A stretch of DNA of 64,000 nucleotides. Origin: Imbroritus primus. GTDB taxonomy: Bacteria > Pseudomonadota > Gammaproteobacteria > Burkholderiales > Burkholderiaceae. The notes below the pieces were generated by a model. It worked only from the letters and a program-made list of their open reading frames with translations. It had not been told where the DNA came from and did no database searches. A program made the translations under genes and the position numbers. This document shows, in pieces, positions 31,094 through 40,555 of the stretch. The stretch covers positions 496,001 through 560,000 of the forward strand of contig AKCV02000015.1 of assembly GCA_000272025.2 (NCBI GenBank), read 5' to 3'. Numbering within the stretch: the first letter of the stretch is position 1; every line of letters begins with the position of its first letter.

Positions 31094-31567
31094 ATGGGCA
31101 CTGTGATTAAGTCGCAAGGCACGGATATGTACTTTTCTCCCGGAGCTGGTCAGGTCACGCGGGTCGTATGCGCAACCTCGATCAGCGGTCTCGGCGGCGC
31201 GCGGGATCAGATCGACACCAGTTGTCTGGATAACACCACGGATCGTACCTTCGTCGGTGGCCTGGGCAATCCCGGGCAAGTTACCGTGGGATTCAACGTG
31301 CACGCAGGTGAAGTTGCTCATGAAGAGTTGCTCGCACTGAAGGATTCTGGCGAGGAAGTGTCTTGGGGCATCTATGGCTCTATGGCTACAACAGTCCCGA
31401 CTGCGGACAGCTCGGCGGTAATGCAGCCGGTCGTGGATCGTACGTCAGCCATCTTCCGGGGCTATGTTTCTGACATCAATATCGACATCGCTGGAAACGA
31501 CATCTGGAAAGGCACTATCACGATCCAGCGCTCCGGTAGCGTGACCTTTGACCTTCTGACATCGTGA
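31094..31567 (+). CDS. major tail tube protein
   Basis: A 157-residue tail tube protein: MGTVIKSQGTDMYFSPG, then VVCATSISGLGGARDQIDTS CLDNT, which is the conserved core of this family, and a C-terminal beta-rich WKGTITIQRSGSVTFDLL. It polymerises into the inner tube of the non-contractile tail. GGAG lies 7 bases before the ATG at 31094. No sheath gene is present, consistent with a siphovirus. Confidence 0.9.
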   Translation: MGTVIKSQGTDMYFSPGAGQVTRVVCATSISGLGGARDQIDTSCLDNTTDRTFVGGLGNPGQVTVGFNVHAGEVAHEELLALKDSGEEVSWGIYGSMATTVPTADSSAVMQPVVDRTSAIFRGYVSDINIDIAGNDIWKGTITIQRSGSVTFDLLTS

Positions 31568-31574
31568 GGCTGGC

Positions 31575-31892
31575 ATGCTGAATGATGACTTCTTTGCATC
31601 AGATGAACTATATGAGCGCACTGTCATGTTGCCGAATGGCACTGAACATGTGCTCCACTTCAAGCAAGTGCCCGCAGTCGAATTCCGCAAGTTTCAGCTA
31701 TCAGAACAATCTGGTGATGAGAAGAAGCAGACTGAGAGCATGGCGCGACTTATCGCGGCGAGCCTCTGCGAGCCAGATGGTAAGCCTGCCCTCACTGTGG
31801 AGAAGGCGCTCAGACTGAACACCGCTGCCACTACGGCGCTGTTTGCAAAGGTGCTTGAGGTTAATGGGTTCAATCAGCAGGGAAACGGCTGA
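31575..31892 (+). CDS. tail assembly chaperone, short form (gpG-like)
   Basis: A 105-residue protein between tail tube and tape measure. VMLPNGTEHVLHFKQVPAVE FRKFQ and the helical end ALRLNTAATTALFAKVLEVN GF fit gpG-type chaperones, which coat the tape measure during tail assembly. The gene ends CAG GGA AAC GGC TGA: the heptamer GGGAAAC in the correct phase two codons before the stop is a -1 slippery site that yields the longer form. Confidence 0.85.
   Translation: MLNDDFFASDELYERTVMLPNGTEHVLHFKQVPAVEFRKFQLSEQSGDEKKQTESMARLIAASLCEPDGKPALTVEKALRLNTAATTALFAKVLEVNGFNQQGNG
31880..31886 (+). promoter_or_regulatory. -1 programmed ribosomal frameshift site GGGAAAC
   Basis: G-GGA-AAC is in the X-XXY-YYZ phase of the upstream frame; lambda uses GGGAAAG at the same place between genes G and T. 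The -1 frame is open from 31865 through the site to 32194. Confidence 0.85.
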
Positions 31893-32194
31893 CGGCCCAC
31901 AGCGAGGACTGGCTATGGCATGTGATTGCGCTAGCGCTCGGCGGACGAACAGTTGCCGAGTGGCGCAGCGTGATGAAGCAGTCAGAGTTCCTCGAGTGGG
32001 CCGAGTTTTATCGGCGTTGGCCGTTTGATGACTTTCACAGGTTCCACCGTCCTGCTGCACTCGTCGCTGGGGCAATTGGCGGCGGTGGGGATGTTGCCAT
32101 GCGCTCGCGGTTGGAGTGGCTGCAGCCTCCTGACTACGCTGGAATGACAAGTGCAGACGTTGATCTCTTCAGAGCCGCAGGAATGAAACTATGA
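31886..32194 (+). CDS. T domain of the frameshifted tail chaperone (gpGT-like)
   Basis: After slippage the ribosome reads RLTAHSEDWLWHVIALALGG and continues about 102 residues, giving a fusion of about 206 residues with the upstream gene. The T part recruits the tail tube subunits to the tape measure in lambda. An internal GTG at 31922 could in principle start it independently, but it lacks a ribosome site and the reading continues in frame upstream of it. The stop overlaps the tape-measure start by 4 bp. Confidence 0.82.
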   Translation, partial: RLTAHSEDWLWHVIALALGGRTVAEWRSVMKQSEFLEWAEFYRRWPFDDFHRFHRPAALVAGAIGGGGDVAMRSRLEWLQPPDYAGMTSADVDLFRAAGMKL

Positions 32195-34275
32195 GCATCG
32201 GACGTATTGTTGTCGATCTGCTTGCGCGGACAGGTAGCTTCGAGACCGATATTGATCGGGCTGCCAAGCGCATGGAGCAGCGCGCGAAGGACATTGACGC
32301 TGCCGTCAGGAAGGTCGGTACTGTTGTAGGTGTTGCGTTCAGCGCGGCAGGCGCGGCTGTGGCTTCCTGGACCAGGAATCTGATAGAAAGTGGCGCTGAG
32401 ATAGACAAGCTATCGCAGCTTGCAAACACCAATACCACGGAGTTCCAGAAGTGGAGTGCTGGTGCATCGCTTGTCGGAATTCAGCAGGAAAAACTCGGCG
32501 ACATCCTGAAGGATGTGAATGACAAGGTCGGTGAGTTCCTTGCGACAGGAGGGGGGCCGCTGAAGGACTTCTTCGACAACATCGCGCCGCAGATTGGTGT
32601 AACTGCGAAGTCGTTCCAGAATCTCAGTGGGCCGCAGGCTCTTGGGTTGTATGTCTCGAGCCTCGAGAAGGCTGGGCTTAACCAGGCACAGATGACTTTC
32701 TACATGGAAGCGCTTGCCAATGACGCCACTGCACTGCTTCCGCTGCTCAAGAACAATGCGCAAGGCATGAAGGAGGCCGGAGACGAGGCCGAGCGATTTG
32801 GCGCGATTCTGAGCGAGGAGACACTTGCCGCTGCCGAGGCGTTCCGTATGGAATCTGTAAAGGTAGATCAGATGCTCACGGGGCTGAAAAACCGCATCGC
32901 CGCGGATATGTTGCCGACGCTGACCAATCTGACTGACCAGTTCTTTACTACCTCTGACGGCGCTAAGGCGCTTGATTCCGCGGCTCGCGCCGCAGCAGCA
33001 GGTACGAGAGTCTTGCTTTCTGCGGGCGCGATCATCATTGGTGCGTTCAAGACGGTGGGGCAGTACATTGGCGGCGTTGCCGCAGCGCTGGTGCAGTTCT
33101 TTACGGGCAATTTTGCAGAGGCGTGGGAAACAGCAAAGAATCTGACTGTTGACGTGGTGGATAACATCAAGTCTACGGTGGGAACCGTTTCTTCAGTCTG
33201 GGATGAGTCTTCTCGTGACATCTCTCGCCGCGCAGATCGATTCGGGGATGGGATTGCCAAGCCGATGACCAACGCGGTCGAAAAGGTAAAAAAAGCTGGT
33301 CGCGAAATCAAGAGCGAAGCACAGAAAGCGTTCGAAGAAGTAGAGAAGCAGATTGCAGCAATCCAGCGGGAGATTGCTGTGTTCGGCAAGGACGAGACAA
33401 CCGTTAAGCTGTTCGACCTAAACCAACGAGGAGCTACTACTGACCAACTGGAGCGCGCCCGAAAAGAGCTAGAGTCCCTGGAGAAGCTTAAGAAGCAAGC
33501 CGATCTAGCGAAGCAGGGTGCAGAGGTGTACGAGCAGACTCGTACGCCCATAGAACAACTAAACATCCGCTATGCAGAGTTGAATGCATTATTGGAGAAA
33601 GGCGCGATCGATTGGGATACCTACGCTAGAGCCACTTTTGCTGCCCAGGATGAGTTTGACAAACTACTGCCAAAAGTGGAACAGACGCGCTCGGAAATGG
33701 ACGTGTTTGCTGAGAATGCCGCGAAGAATATGCAGGACGCCTTTGCTGATTTCTTCTTCGATCCATTCGAGGGCGGGTTAAAAGGGATGGTTTCGAACTT
33801 TGCTAATGCGCTGCGTCGCATGGCGGCTGACGCCCTTGCGGCCGATCTCGTTAAAGCGATTTTCGGAGCAGCTAAAGGCAGCAGCAGCAGCGGGTTATTC
33901 GGCTCGATCCTGAGCGCGGGGCTAGGATTGTTCGGCGGTGGGTCAACTGTTGGGGCTGGTGGCGCGGCGGTTTCTGGCGTCTTTTCGGGTGGCAGCACAG
34001 TGTGGAGCGGGTTGCAGTTCGCGGATGGCGGCATTCCACCAGTTGGTAAGGCATCGCTGGTTGGTGAGCGCGGCCCGGAATTGTTCGTGCCAAACACTGC
34101 GGGTCGCATCATTCCAAATGAGGCGCTTGGGGGTAACCAGTCCATCAGCTACAGCCCAGTGATTCAGATTGACAGCCGCGCAGACCGTGCGCAGGTGAAA
34201 GCTGAGGTAGATCGAGCCGTGAAGCAGGGCAATGCTGATTTGGTGGACCGGCTGCAGCGGGCGGGGATGATCTGA
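32191..34275 (+). CDS. tail tape measure protein
   Basis: A 694-residue tape measure that sets tail length; lambda-like scaling would give a tail of roughly 100 nm. The start (VDLLARTGSFETDIDRAAKR MEQRAKDIDAAVRKVGTVVG) and the long helical, coiled-coil body are typical. There are hydrophobic segments near residues 270-310, and the C-terminal part (FADGGIPPVGKASLVGERGP ELFVP) is the lambda H-like C-terminal domain. It follows the chaperone by a 4-bp overlap. Confidence 0.95.
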   Translation: MSIGRIVVDLLARTGSFETDIDRAAKRMEQRAKDIDAAVRKVGTVVGVAFSAAGAAVASWTRNLIESGAEIDKLSQLANTNTTEFQKWSAGASLVGIQQEKLGDILKDVNDKVGEFLATGGGPLKDFFDNIAPQIGVTAKSFQNLSGPQALGLYVSSLEKAGLNQAQMTFYMEALANDATALLPLLKNNAQGMKEAGDEAERFGAILSEETLAAAEAFRMESVKVDQMLTGLKNRIAADMLPTLTNLTDQFFTTSDGAKALDSAARAAAAGTRVLLSAGAIIIGAFKTVGQYIGGVAAALVQFFTGNFAEAWETAKNLTVDVVDNIKSTVGTVSSVWDESSRDISRRADRFGDGIAKPMTNAVEKVKKAGREIKSEAQKAFEEVEKQIAAIQREIAVFGKDETTVKLFDLNQRGATTDQLERARKELESLEKLKKQADLAKQGAEVYEQTRTPIEQLNIRYAELNALLEKGAIDWDTYARATFAAQDEFDKLLPKVEQTRSEMDVFAENAAKNMQDAFADFFFDPFEGGLKGMVSNFANALRRMAADALAADLVKAIFGAAKGSSSSGLFGSILSAGLGLFGGGSTVGAGGAAVSGVFSGGSTVWSGLQFADGGIPPVGKASLVGERGPELFVPNTAGRIIPNEALGGNQSISYSPVIQIDSRADRAQVKAEVDRAVKQGNADLVDRLQRAGMI

Positions 34276-34883
34276 TGGCAGTGATTACCTACCCGAGCCT
34301 GTGCGTTTCCAGTTTCCGCTGGATGAAGGTCAACCAGGCGATGGTCTTCACGTCTCCGTTTGGCTCTCAGGCGGTTGATGTGTCTACGCCGCTTTGGAGC
34401 GTTGAAATGACCGGTGTGCCAACTAAGTTCGACACGGCCGACCGCATCCAGACGTTTCTGGAGTCCCTGGACGGATTCCGCAACCAGCTTGCATTATGGA
34501 ATCTGGCCCGACCGGTGCCGAAAGGAACGATGCGCGGACTGATGGTGCTTGGCAGTCCGGCTAGCCAGGGGGATGTGCAAATTTCCATTTCAGCGCCCAC
34601 GGAGGCGGGTGGAACACTGTTGGAAGGTGACCTGCTGGGGATCGGCAGTGGTTTGACGCAACAGGTTGTGCGCGTCATGGCGGATGCTACTGCGGACATC
34701 TCTGGTGACATCCTGGTGACCATCGGCACGCCGTTGCGCAACAGCTTCCTGGCTGGCGATCCGGTCGTTTGGGATAAGCCCAAGGCATTGTTCCGCCAGA
34801 CAGCCATCACGGATGGCATAGAGTACGTACCGGGGATTGCCAATGCGTGGTCTCTGCAACTAGTAGAGGACATTCGCCCATGA
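34275..34883 (+). CDS. minor tail protein (distal tail type)
   Basis: A 202-residue protein immediately after the tape measure. It is beta-rich, with FTSPFGSQAVDVSTPLWSVE and GFRNQLALWNLARPVPKGTM, features shared with minor tail proteins in this position of HK97/lambda-like phages. It probably forms part of the tail tip ring connecting tube to fibres. Overlaps its neighbours by 1 and 4 bases. Confidence 0.75.
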   Translation: MAVITYPSLCVSSFRWMKVNQAMVFTSPFGSQAVDVSTPLWSVEMTGVPTKFDTADRIQTFLESLDGFRNQLALWNLARPVPKGTMRGLMVLGSPASQGDVQISISAPTEAGGTLLEGDLLGIGSGLTQQVVRVMADATADISGDILVTIGTPLRNSFLAGDPVVWDKPKALFRQTAITDGIEYVPGIANAWSLQLVEDIRP

Positions 34884-35455
34884 CCACTACGGCAGACCAG
34901 CAAACCGCGCTGGAAAAGGGCGCGGCACGCATCGTCTACTTCGTCGAATTCCAGTTCAAAACCGCGACATTCCGCGCCTCAAGTGCGAATCTCACAATTA
35001 CGTGGGGCGGCCACGATTGGATCGGGCTGGGCTCCATCGGCAGCATCAGCGCGGTCGAAGAGTCTGACAGCATGGATTCCAAGTCGCTGACGTTTGGGCT
35101 GAATGCGGCTGACCAGTCCTGGTTATCCCTCGCGGTAGGATCTGTCGAGGAATACCGTGGGCTGCCGGCCAAGATGTACTTTTGCCCGCTCGATGATCAG
35201 TTTCGCCTGATCGATACCCCGGTGCTGTGCTGGGTCGGGATTATGGATGCGATGTCGATCGGCCTCGAAGACGGAAGTGGAAACATTTCGCTCAAGTGCG
35301 AGTCTGCCGCCTACGGCCTGAAGCGCCGTCCGGCACTGCGCATGAACGATGCCCAGCAGCGAAAGAAGTATCCGACCGATGCGGGGTTTGCCTATCTCAA
35401 TAGTCTCATCTCGCAGCCCGCCTTGTGGCTGTCCAAACGCTTCCAGCAGATATAA
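34880..35455 (+). CDS. minor tail protein (DUF2163-like)
   Basis: A 191-residue tail tip component: IVYFVEFQFKTATFRASSAN LTITWGGHDWIGLG, MDSKSLTFGLNAADQSWLSL and the C-terminal RRKRPAL-like positive patch before DAQQRKKYPTDAGFAYLNSL. This combination is typical of phage tail tip proteins encoded before the NlpC/P60-like gene. ATG at 34880 overlaps the preceding stop. Confidence 0.75.
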   Translation: MTTTADQQTALEKGAARIVYFVEFQFKTATFRASSANLTITWGGHDWIGLGSIGSISAVEESDSMDSKSLTFGLNAADQSWLSLAVGSVEEYRGLPAKMYFCPLDDQFRLIDTPVLCWVGIMDAMSIGLEDGSGNISLKCESAAYGLKRRPALRMNDAQQRKKYPTDAGFAYLNSLISQPALWLSKRFQQI

Positions 35456-35457
35456 CC

Positions 35458-35817
35458 ATGTTGCTTCCTGATTACATCGCGGCCCATCTGGACAAGCCGT
35501 TTGAATACGGTCGTCTGGACTGCGTGCTGTTCGTCGCCAACTGGATCAAGCACAAAACCGGCATTGACTATCTCGATGGCCTGCCGCACTGGGCGAGCGA
35601 GCGTCGCGCCCTGCGGATCGTAAAAGACATGGGCGGTCTGGAAGTGGCAATGGATGGGCGCTTCGAGCGCATTCATCCAAATCTTGCGCAGGATGGACAT
35701 ATCGCGTTACGCCGTGGAGGCCTGATGCTGTTCAGTGGCCCGCATATTGTCGGCCCTGGATTGGAACAACTGGAGTTTGTTGACCGGATGGAGGCAGAAT
35801 GCGCCTGGTGCTTCTGA
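35458..35817 (+). CDS. NlpC/P60-like tail tip peptidase (DUF6950-like)
   Basis: A 119-residue protein with the conserved YGRLDCVLFVANWIKHKTGI start, where the Cys corresponds to the nucleophile of NlpC/P60 peptidases, and a later DGHIALRRGGLMLFSGPHIV segment that could provide the His. Phage proteins of this class sit at the tail tip and may cleave peptidoglycan stem peptides during DNA entry. It is shorter than classical P60 domains. Its end overlaps the large tip gene by 19 bp. Confidence 0.78.
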   Translation: MLLPDYIAAHLDKPFEYGRLDCVLFVANWIKHKTGIDYLDGLPHWASERRALRIVKDMGGLEVAMDGRFERIHPNLAQDGHIALRRGGLMLFSGPHIVGPGLEQLEFVDRMEAECAWCF

Positions 35818-38800
35818 CGCTTCTGCTCGTCGCCCCCAGCTTTGGTTGGGCGGCACCAGTTGCTGCTGCAATCGCTGTGTGGGCTGGCGTAACCACGGCG
35901 ACTGTCGTCATGGTGGCCCAGATTGCCCTGACCATCGGTATGGCGATTTATGGATCCGCACAGCAGAAGCGCGCATCAAAGCGGGCCGCACAGAAGGCAC
36001 GAGATGACTTCAATGCAGCAATCCAGGAGCGGACGCTCACTGGCGTATCTGCAGATGCCCCATATCGCTACGTATATGGCCGGGCTCGCGTCGGGTCGCA
36101 CGTTGTATTCATGGGTACATCTGGTAACAAGGACCAGTACAAACATCTGGTGTGCGTGCACGCTGCCCATGAATGCGATGCCATCGAGGAAATCTACATC
36201 CAAGGGAAGGCCCTCGGTTCTCTCGATGGAAATGGCTTTGTCCAAGGTGGCGATTACTACAAGGTTGACACGCTTAGCGCTACGCAGGAAGTTGTCAATG
36301 TCACCTCGGTAGCACTGCCGGTTGCCCCTATTGCCTCGAGCGTGAGAGTAGTGGGCTGGGTGCTTGACGAGGCCTTCACCGAGTTCACCGGAGAAACGCT
36401 GTTCCCTTCAACCGTGGTTGGGAATGTCGTGAGTTGGACGCCACCAGCAAATATGGACCCAGGCCGAACGATTCGCGTCAGTTACACCTACTACCAGTAC
36501 ACGCCACAGGTAAGGGTCATCAAGCACCTCGGAACCCCCACAGATCCGGCTGATGCTACGCTGATCTCTGAATTGCCGGGCCAGTGGAATGCGAACTGTG
36601 TGCTTCGTGGCTTTACCTATACCGTGGTGAGGCTGGACCTCAATCAGGCGGAGTTCCAGAACGGCATTCCATCGATTGAGGTGGTGTTACGCGGAAAGAA
36701 ACTGTACGATCCGCGCACAAGCACGACCTATTGGAATCAAAACCCGGCACTGGTGATCTACGACTACCTCACCAGCGAGATCTGTGGGGTTGATGCGGCA
36801 GACCTGAATATTAGCCGCCTGATCACTGCCGCGAACGTCTGTGACGAAGTGATCGGAGTTGGCAAGCGCTACACCTTTAACGGATCCGTTACGGCGATTG
36901 AAACCAAGGCTGAGGTCTTGGAGAAGATGGCCCAGGCGATGGCGGGCGGCATCGTTCCGACTTCATGGGAGATTTTTGCGGGTAAGTATGTAGCCCCGGT
37001 GATGACGCTCGACCAGTCCGACATCGTTGGGTCGATCGCAATCACACCGGGCATCTCTGACGCCGACTTGTTCAACGGCGTGCGCGGGCAGTACATCAGC
37101 TCGGAAACGTTATATGTCGCTACCGACTTTGTGCCGTTCCAGAATGCTGCATTCGTTGCCATCGACGGGCGGGAGCTTTGGACGGACATCACGTTTCCCT
37201 ATACCGATTCCGTACAACGCGTGCACAACCTGTGTCGCATTTTTGCCGAAGATCAGCGTAATGCCTACACCGTCAAGGCTACATTCTCGCTGAAGGCGTG
37301 GAAACTGCGGGTCGGTGACCGGGTGCAGATGAACAGTGCCTTCTTCGGCTGGGATAACAAGATTTTCCGGGTGACGGACAAGAAGTATGCGCCAGATTCC
37401 GGCGTGGAGCTGACCCTTAAAGAGGACGCTGCCTCGATCTGGGATGAAGCGGATCAGGTAGTACCGGATGCTACGCCGAATACCAATCTGCCCAATCCGT
37501 TTGCGATTGCTCCGCTGGCCTCGATGACGTGCCAATCCGGAACGAATGTCCTACTGATGCTCACCTCTGGAGACATCATCAGCCGGATTCTGGTCACCTG
37601 GCCGCCCGTTACGACGCAGGCTGTTCTGGATAATGGCCTAATTGAGGTGGAGTGGCAGAAGCTCGAGGATGACGTTTGGCAGCGTGTCACTGTCGCGGGA
37701 TCGGAAACACAGGCATACATTACTGGCGTGGATGATGGCTACTTTTACACCGTCCGTGCGCGCACAGTGAATCCGTATCTCAATGTCAAATCGGATTGGG
37801 TCTATGTCACCCACCAGGTCATCGGCAAGACCGAGCCCCCGCCAAACATCGTTGACATGAGTATTGATGGGTCGATCCTAAGCTGGACGCCTGTGGTTGC
37901 GCTGGACCTGCGGGGCTACATCTTCAGGTTCCACTACGGCAATAACACCGACTGGAACTCTGCGGTGCCGCTGCACAACGGATTTGTTACAGACTCGCCT
38001 TTTGATCTGGTGGCTCGCCCTGGCGGCATCGTGACCATCATGGGCAAGGCAGTCGATACATCGGGGAACGAGTCTGCCGCGACGGCCAACGTCTTCATCA
38101 ATCTGGGTGATCCGTTTATCGCAAACGTCGTTGAGGCAATCGATTTCGAGGCAGATGGATTTCCGGGAGACATTTCCGGAGCAACGATCACGTCGAATGG
38201 CCTTGAGGCAAATGATCTTGACTCGTTCTACGGCACTGACAATCATTCTTTCTATGGCCTTGATTCGCTGCCGTTCTACGAGCCGACGGCCTCCGCGCAA
38301 CTGGTGTATGTCACCCGTGAGGTGCAGATTCAGAGTGCGCTGGCCGGTTCAGTCATGACGCTCGACATCGATACTGAAGGCAATGACCTGTTTATCGAAT
38401 ATCGCCTCGTCGGCCCTGGATCTTTCTACGGCCAGGATGTTGATTCCTTCTATGGGCCGGATGCAGAGCCGTTCTATGTAGGTCCGACCGCATGGATGCC
38501 TTGGCCCGGTCAAGTGCTGGCGACCAATGATGTGTACCAGTTCAGAGTCACCATCGGCGCAGGTGCCGTCAAGGGCAAGATACTCGCCATGAGTCTGGTC
38601 ATCGATGCGCCAGACATCGTTGAGTACATCGCAGACCTGCTTATCGATGCTGGCGGAACAACCATCCCATACACATCGAACTTCAGCGCCATCAAGACCG
38701 TGCAGGCAACGTTGCAATCGAATGCCTCTGGCGCTGAAACCATTGAAGTCAATAAGTCTATCAATCTCGCACCGGTCATCCGGGCTTTCAACAGCAGCCA

Positions 38801-38849
38801 CGTTGCCGTCAGCGGCGCGACGGCAGACATCACCATCAAGGGGTACTAA
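35799..38849 (+). CDS. tail tip attachment protein (lambda J-like)
   Basis: A 1016-residue central tip protein that determines host attachment. The start (MRLVLLTLLLVAPSFGWA, then two hydrophobic stretches) is followed by the conserved PYRYVYGRARVGSHVVFMGT region, a phage-tail domain (YDPRTSTTYWNQNPALVIYD YLTS) and, in the last 400 residues, fibronectin-like modules. Two copies of a SFYG-D-SFYG-D-PFY motif lie near residues 810-830 and 875-895. The C-terminal region probably contacts the receptor. ATG at 35799. Confidence 0.92.
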   Translation: MRLVLLTLLLVAPSFGWAAPVAAAIAVWAGVTTATVVMVAQIALTIGMAIYGSAQQKRASKRAAQKARDDFNAAIQERTLTGVSADAPYRYVYGRARVGSHVVFMGTSGNKDQYKHLVCVHAAHECDAIEEIYIQGKALGSLDGNGFVQGGDYYKVDTLSATQEVVNVTSVALPVAPIASSVRVVGWVLDEAFTEFTGETLFPSTVVGNVVSWTPPANMDPGRTIRVSYTYYQYTPQVRVIKHLGTPTDPADATLISELPGQWNANCVLRGFTYTVVRLDLNQAEFQNGIPSIEVVLRGKKLYDPRTSTTYWNQNPALVIYDYLTSEICGVDAADLNISRLITAANVCDEVIGVGKRYTFNGSVTAIETKAEVLEKMAQAMAGGIVPTSWEIFAGKYVAPVMTLDQSDIVGSIAITPGISDADLFNGVRGQYISSETLYVATDFVPFQNAAFVAIDGRELWTDITFPYTDSVQRVHNLCRIFAEDQRNAYTVKATFSLKAWKLRVGDRVQMNSAFFGWDNKIFRVTDKKYAPDSGVELTLKEDAASIWDEADQVVPDATPNTNLPNPFAIAPLASMTCQSGTNVLLMLTSGDIISRILVTWPPVTTQAVLDNGLIEVEWQKLEDDVWQRVTVAGSETQAYITGVDDGYFYTVRARTVNPYLNVKSDWVYVTHQVIGKTEPPPNIVDMSIDGSILSWTPVVALDLRGYIFRFHYGNNTDWNSAVPLHNGFVTDSPFDLVARPGGIVTIMGKAVDTSGNESAATANVFINLGDPFIANVVEAIDFEADGFPGDISGATITSNGLEANDLDSFYGTDNHSFYGLDSLPFYEPTASAQLVYVTREVQIQSALAGSVMTLDIDTEGNDLFIEYRLVGPGSFYGQDVDSFYGPDAEPFYVGPTAWMPWPGQVLATNDVYQFRVTIGAGAVKGKILAMSLVIDAPDIVEYIADLLIDAGGTTIPYTSNFSAIKTVQATLQSNASGAETIEVNKSINLAPVIRAFNSSHVAVSGATADITIKGY

Positions 38850-38851
38850 AC

Positions 38852-39988
38852 ATGGCAGCGCCACCGCTACGCACAGAGATTTCTGATACCTACCCGAACC
38901 CGACAAATGCGGTCGCGCGTACCGGCTTCGGGAAGTTTTTTGACTACGTCACTGGCCTGCTCGGCAGCACCGGCGATGCGCAGGAAGCCCGCGTGGCGCT
39001 GGGCTTTCCAGCGATCACGACAGCGGACGCTGGTTCTGTCGTGGCTGTAAGTGATGATGGCGGTTCCTTTCGCCTGCTCAGTCACGGCATGCCATCAGCA
39101 TGGATTAACTCGGACTTCGGCATCAACCAGCGTGGGCTGACGACACTCGCGGACGGTGACTACGGCCCGGACCGGACCTACGCGCTTACGCAGTCCGGCA
39201 ATGTCAGCTACACGACTCTGACCGCGCCGACCGACGGCATCCCATTCGCTGCGCGCTTCACACAGCCGGACGCAACCGCCAAGCGCTTCGGCTTTGCGCA
39301 GATTCAGGAAGCGCGTAACACCTACGCTTACCGAGGCTCTGACTTCGCGCTGAATCCCAAGGTGCGATGCTCGTCGGCCACGACGATGCGCGTGGCGCTG
39401 CTGGCCCACACTGGCACGGCGGACACGCTGTCGAAGGATGTGGTCAACGACTGGACCAGCGCAGTCTATGAGGCCGGCGCGTTCTTCAAGACCGGCCTCG
39501 TGGTGCTCGACACGAAGTCCGTGATGTGTGCAGCGAACACCTGGACCGATGTGCCTACATGGGCGAACGTCAATAGCAGCGCGAACAACCTGATCATGTT
39601 CTGCTGGACCGAAGGCACGGCTGCGCAGAACTTCACGCTCGACACATCAACCATCCGCGCTGGCCGTGGCCGCGACATCGGCCTGTGGTTGCCGCCTGAC
39701 CCGGCGCAGGAGGAAGTGCGGGCACGCCGATTTTTCTTCCGTAGAAAGTGGTTCTCTCGGACATATCAGCCAGCGGGTGAAATACTGCTCCCGTGCGAGC
39801 TGACTGTAGCGATGCGGAAACTGCCAGCGCCGACTGTTATTTCTACGTCCGGCTCGGTTGGGCCTACTGCAATTAATGTTTATGCACTCGATGCGTCCAA
39901 TGTGAGCGTTGGCATCACGACGGCCGGAGCAGAGAGTTTTTCCTACGCGGAGTTGGATTTTAGCCTCGACGCCGAAATCGGGACCTAA
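38852..39988 (+). CDS. tail fibre / receptor-binding protein
   Basis: A 378-residue protein directly after the tip gene. The N-terminal TYPNPTNAVARTGFGKFFDY VTGLLG segment is shared by phage fibre proteins and probably attaches to the tip; the middle is beta-rich and resembles carbohydrate-binding fibre domains (FGINQRGLTTLADGDYGPDR TYALTQSG). The C-terminal 90 residues form a further beta domain. Variation is expected here if phages with different host range are compared. Confidence 0.82.
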   Translation: MAAPPLRTEISDTYPNPTNAVARTGFGKFFDYVTGLLGSTGDAQEARVALGFPAITTADAGSVVAVSDDGGSFRLLSHGMPSAWINSDFGINQRGLTTLADGDYGPDRTYALTQSGNVSYTTLTAPTDGIPFAARFTQPDATAKRFGFAQIQEARNTYAYRGSDFALNPKVRCSSATTMRVALLAHTGTADTLSKDVVNDWTSAVYEAGAFFKTGLVVLDTKSVMCAANTWTDVPTWANVNSSANNLIMFCWTEGTAAQNFTLDTSTIRAGRGRDIGLWLPPDPAQEEVRARRFFFRRKWFSRTYQPAGEILLPCELTVAMRKLPAPTVISTSGSVGPTAINVYALDASNVSVGITTAGAESFSYAELDFSLDAEIGT

Positions 39989-39991
39989 ACC

Positions 39992-40525
39992 ATGACGACC
40001 AAGTCCTTCTTCTCCTGGCTGTGGCGCGCCATGGTCGACCTGGCTGTCGATCTGGCTGCCAAGTTCCTGATGTGCTGGTGGCTGCCGCTCTTCGCCAACA
40101 AAGACGGTTGGCTGTCGCGTCGTCTGTTCTGGTTTCAGACATTCGACGCTTCGCTCGACTGGGGCTGGCAGGGCGGAACTTTCCCGCCGTCGCTCTCGCA
40201 GCATTGGGACCGGACCAAGTGGCTCTTCCGCAATAGCGCTTACGGCTTCAGCTACTTCGTCATGGGCATCCCCATGGATGTCACGAAGTGGCACGTCCAC
40301 AAGTGCGTGAACTCCGAAAAGAAGCAGATATTCATCGCTACTGACGATGCGGGGCACTTCAATTTCTACTATCACGGCCCTCTTGGCATGTACAAGTTCG
40401 GCTGGAAGGCGTGGAACTACTGGGACATCGACAAGATGGACTGGAAGCCTCGATACCAGTGGGGCCCACTGCTACGAACCTCGATTGTCTGTAGCGCAAA
40501 TCCTTTCAAACGCCGCGCCGCCTAG
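39992..40525 (+). CDS. Trp-rich phage protein (DUF7338-like)
   Basis: A 177-residue protein very rich in Trp, Phe and Tyr (SFFSWLWRAMVDLAVDLAAK FLMCWWLPLF, WDRTKWLFRNSAYGFSYF, FGWKAWNYWDIDKMDWKPRY). The N-terminal part could be membrane-inserted. Similar genes lie between fibre and lysis genes in other phages and remain uncharacterised. Its stop codon is inside the following terminator hairpin. Confidence 0.75.
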   Translation: MTTKSFFSWLWRAMVDLAVDLAAKFLMCWWLPLFANKDGWLSRRLFWFQTFDASLDWGWQGGTFPPSLSQHWDRTKWLFRNSAYGFSYFVMGIPMDVTKWHVHKCVNSEKKQIFIATDDAGHFNFYYHGPLGMYKFGWKAWNYWDIDKMDWKPRYQWGPLLRTSIVCSANPFKRRAA

Positions 40526-40538
40526 AGCGGCTTTTTTT
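40517..40538 (+). terminator. intrinsic terminator between tail and lysis genes
   Basis: GCCGC-loop-GCGGC stem followed by seven T; it begins within the end of the Trp-rich gene. Confidence 0.85.
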
Positions 40539-40555
40539 ACGCCCGAGAGCCTGCC

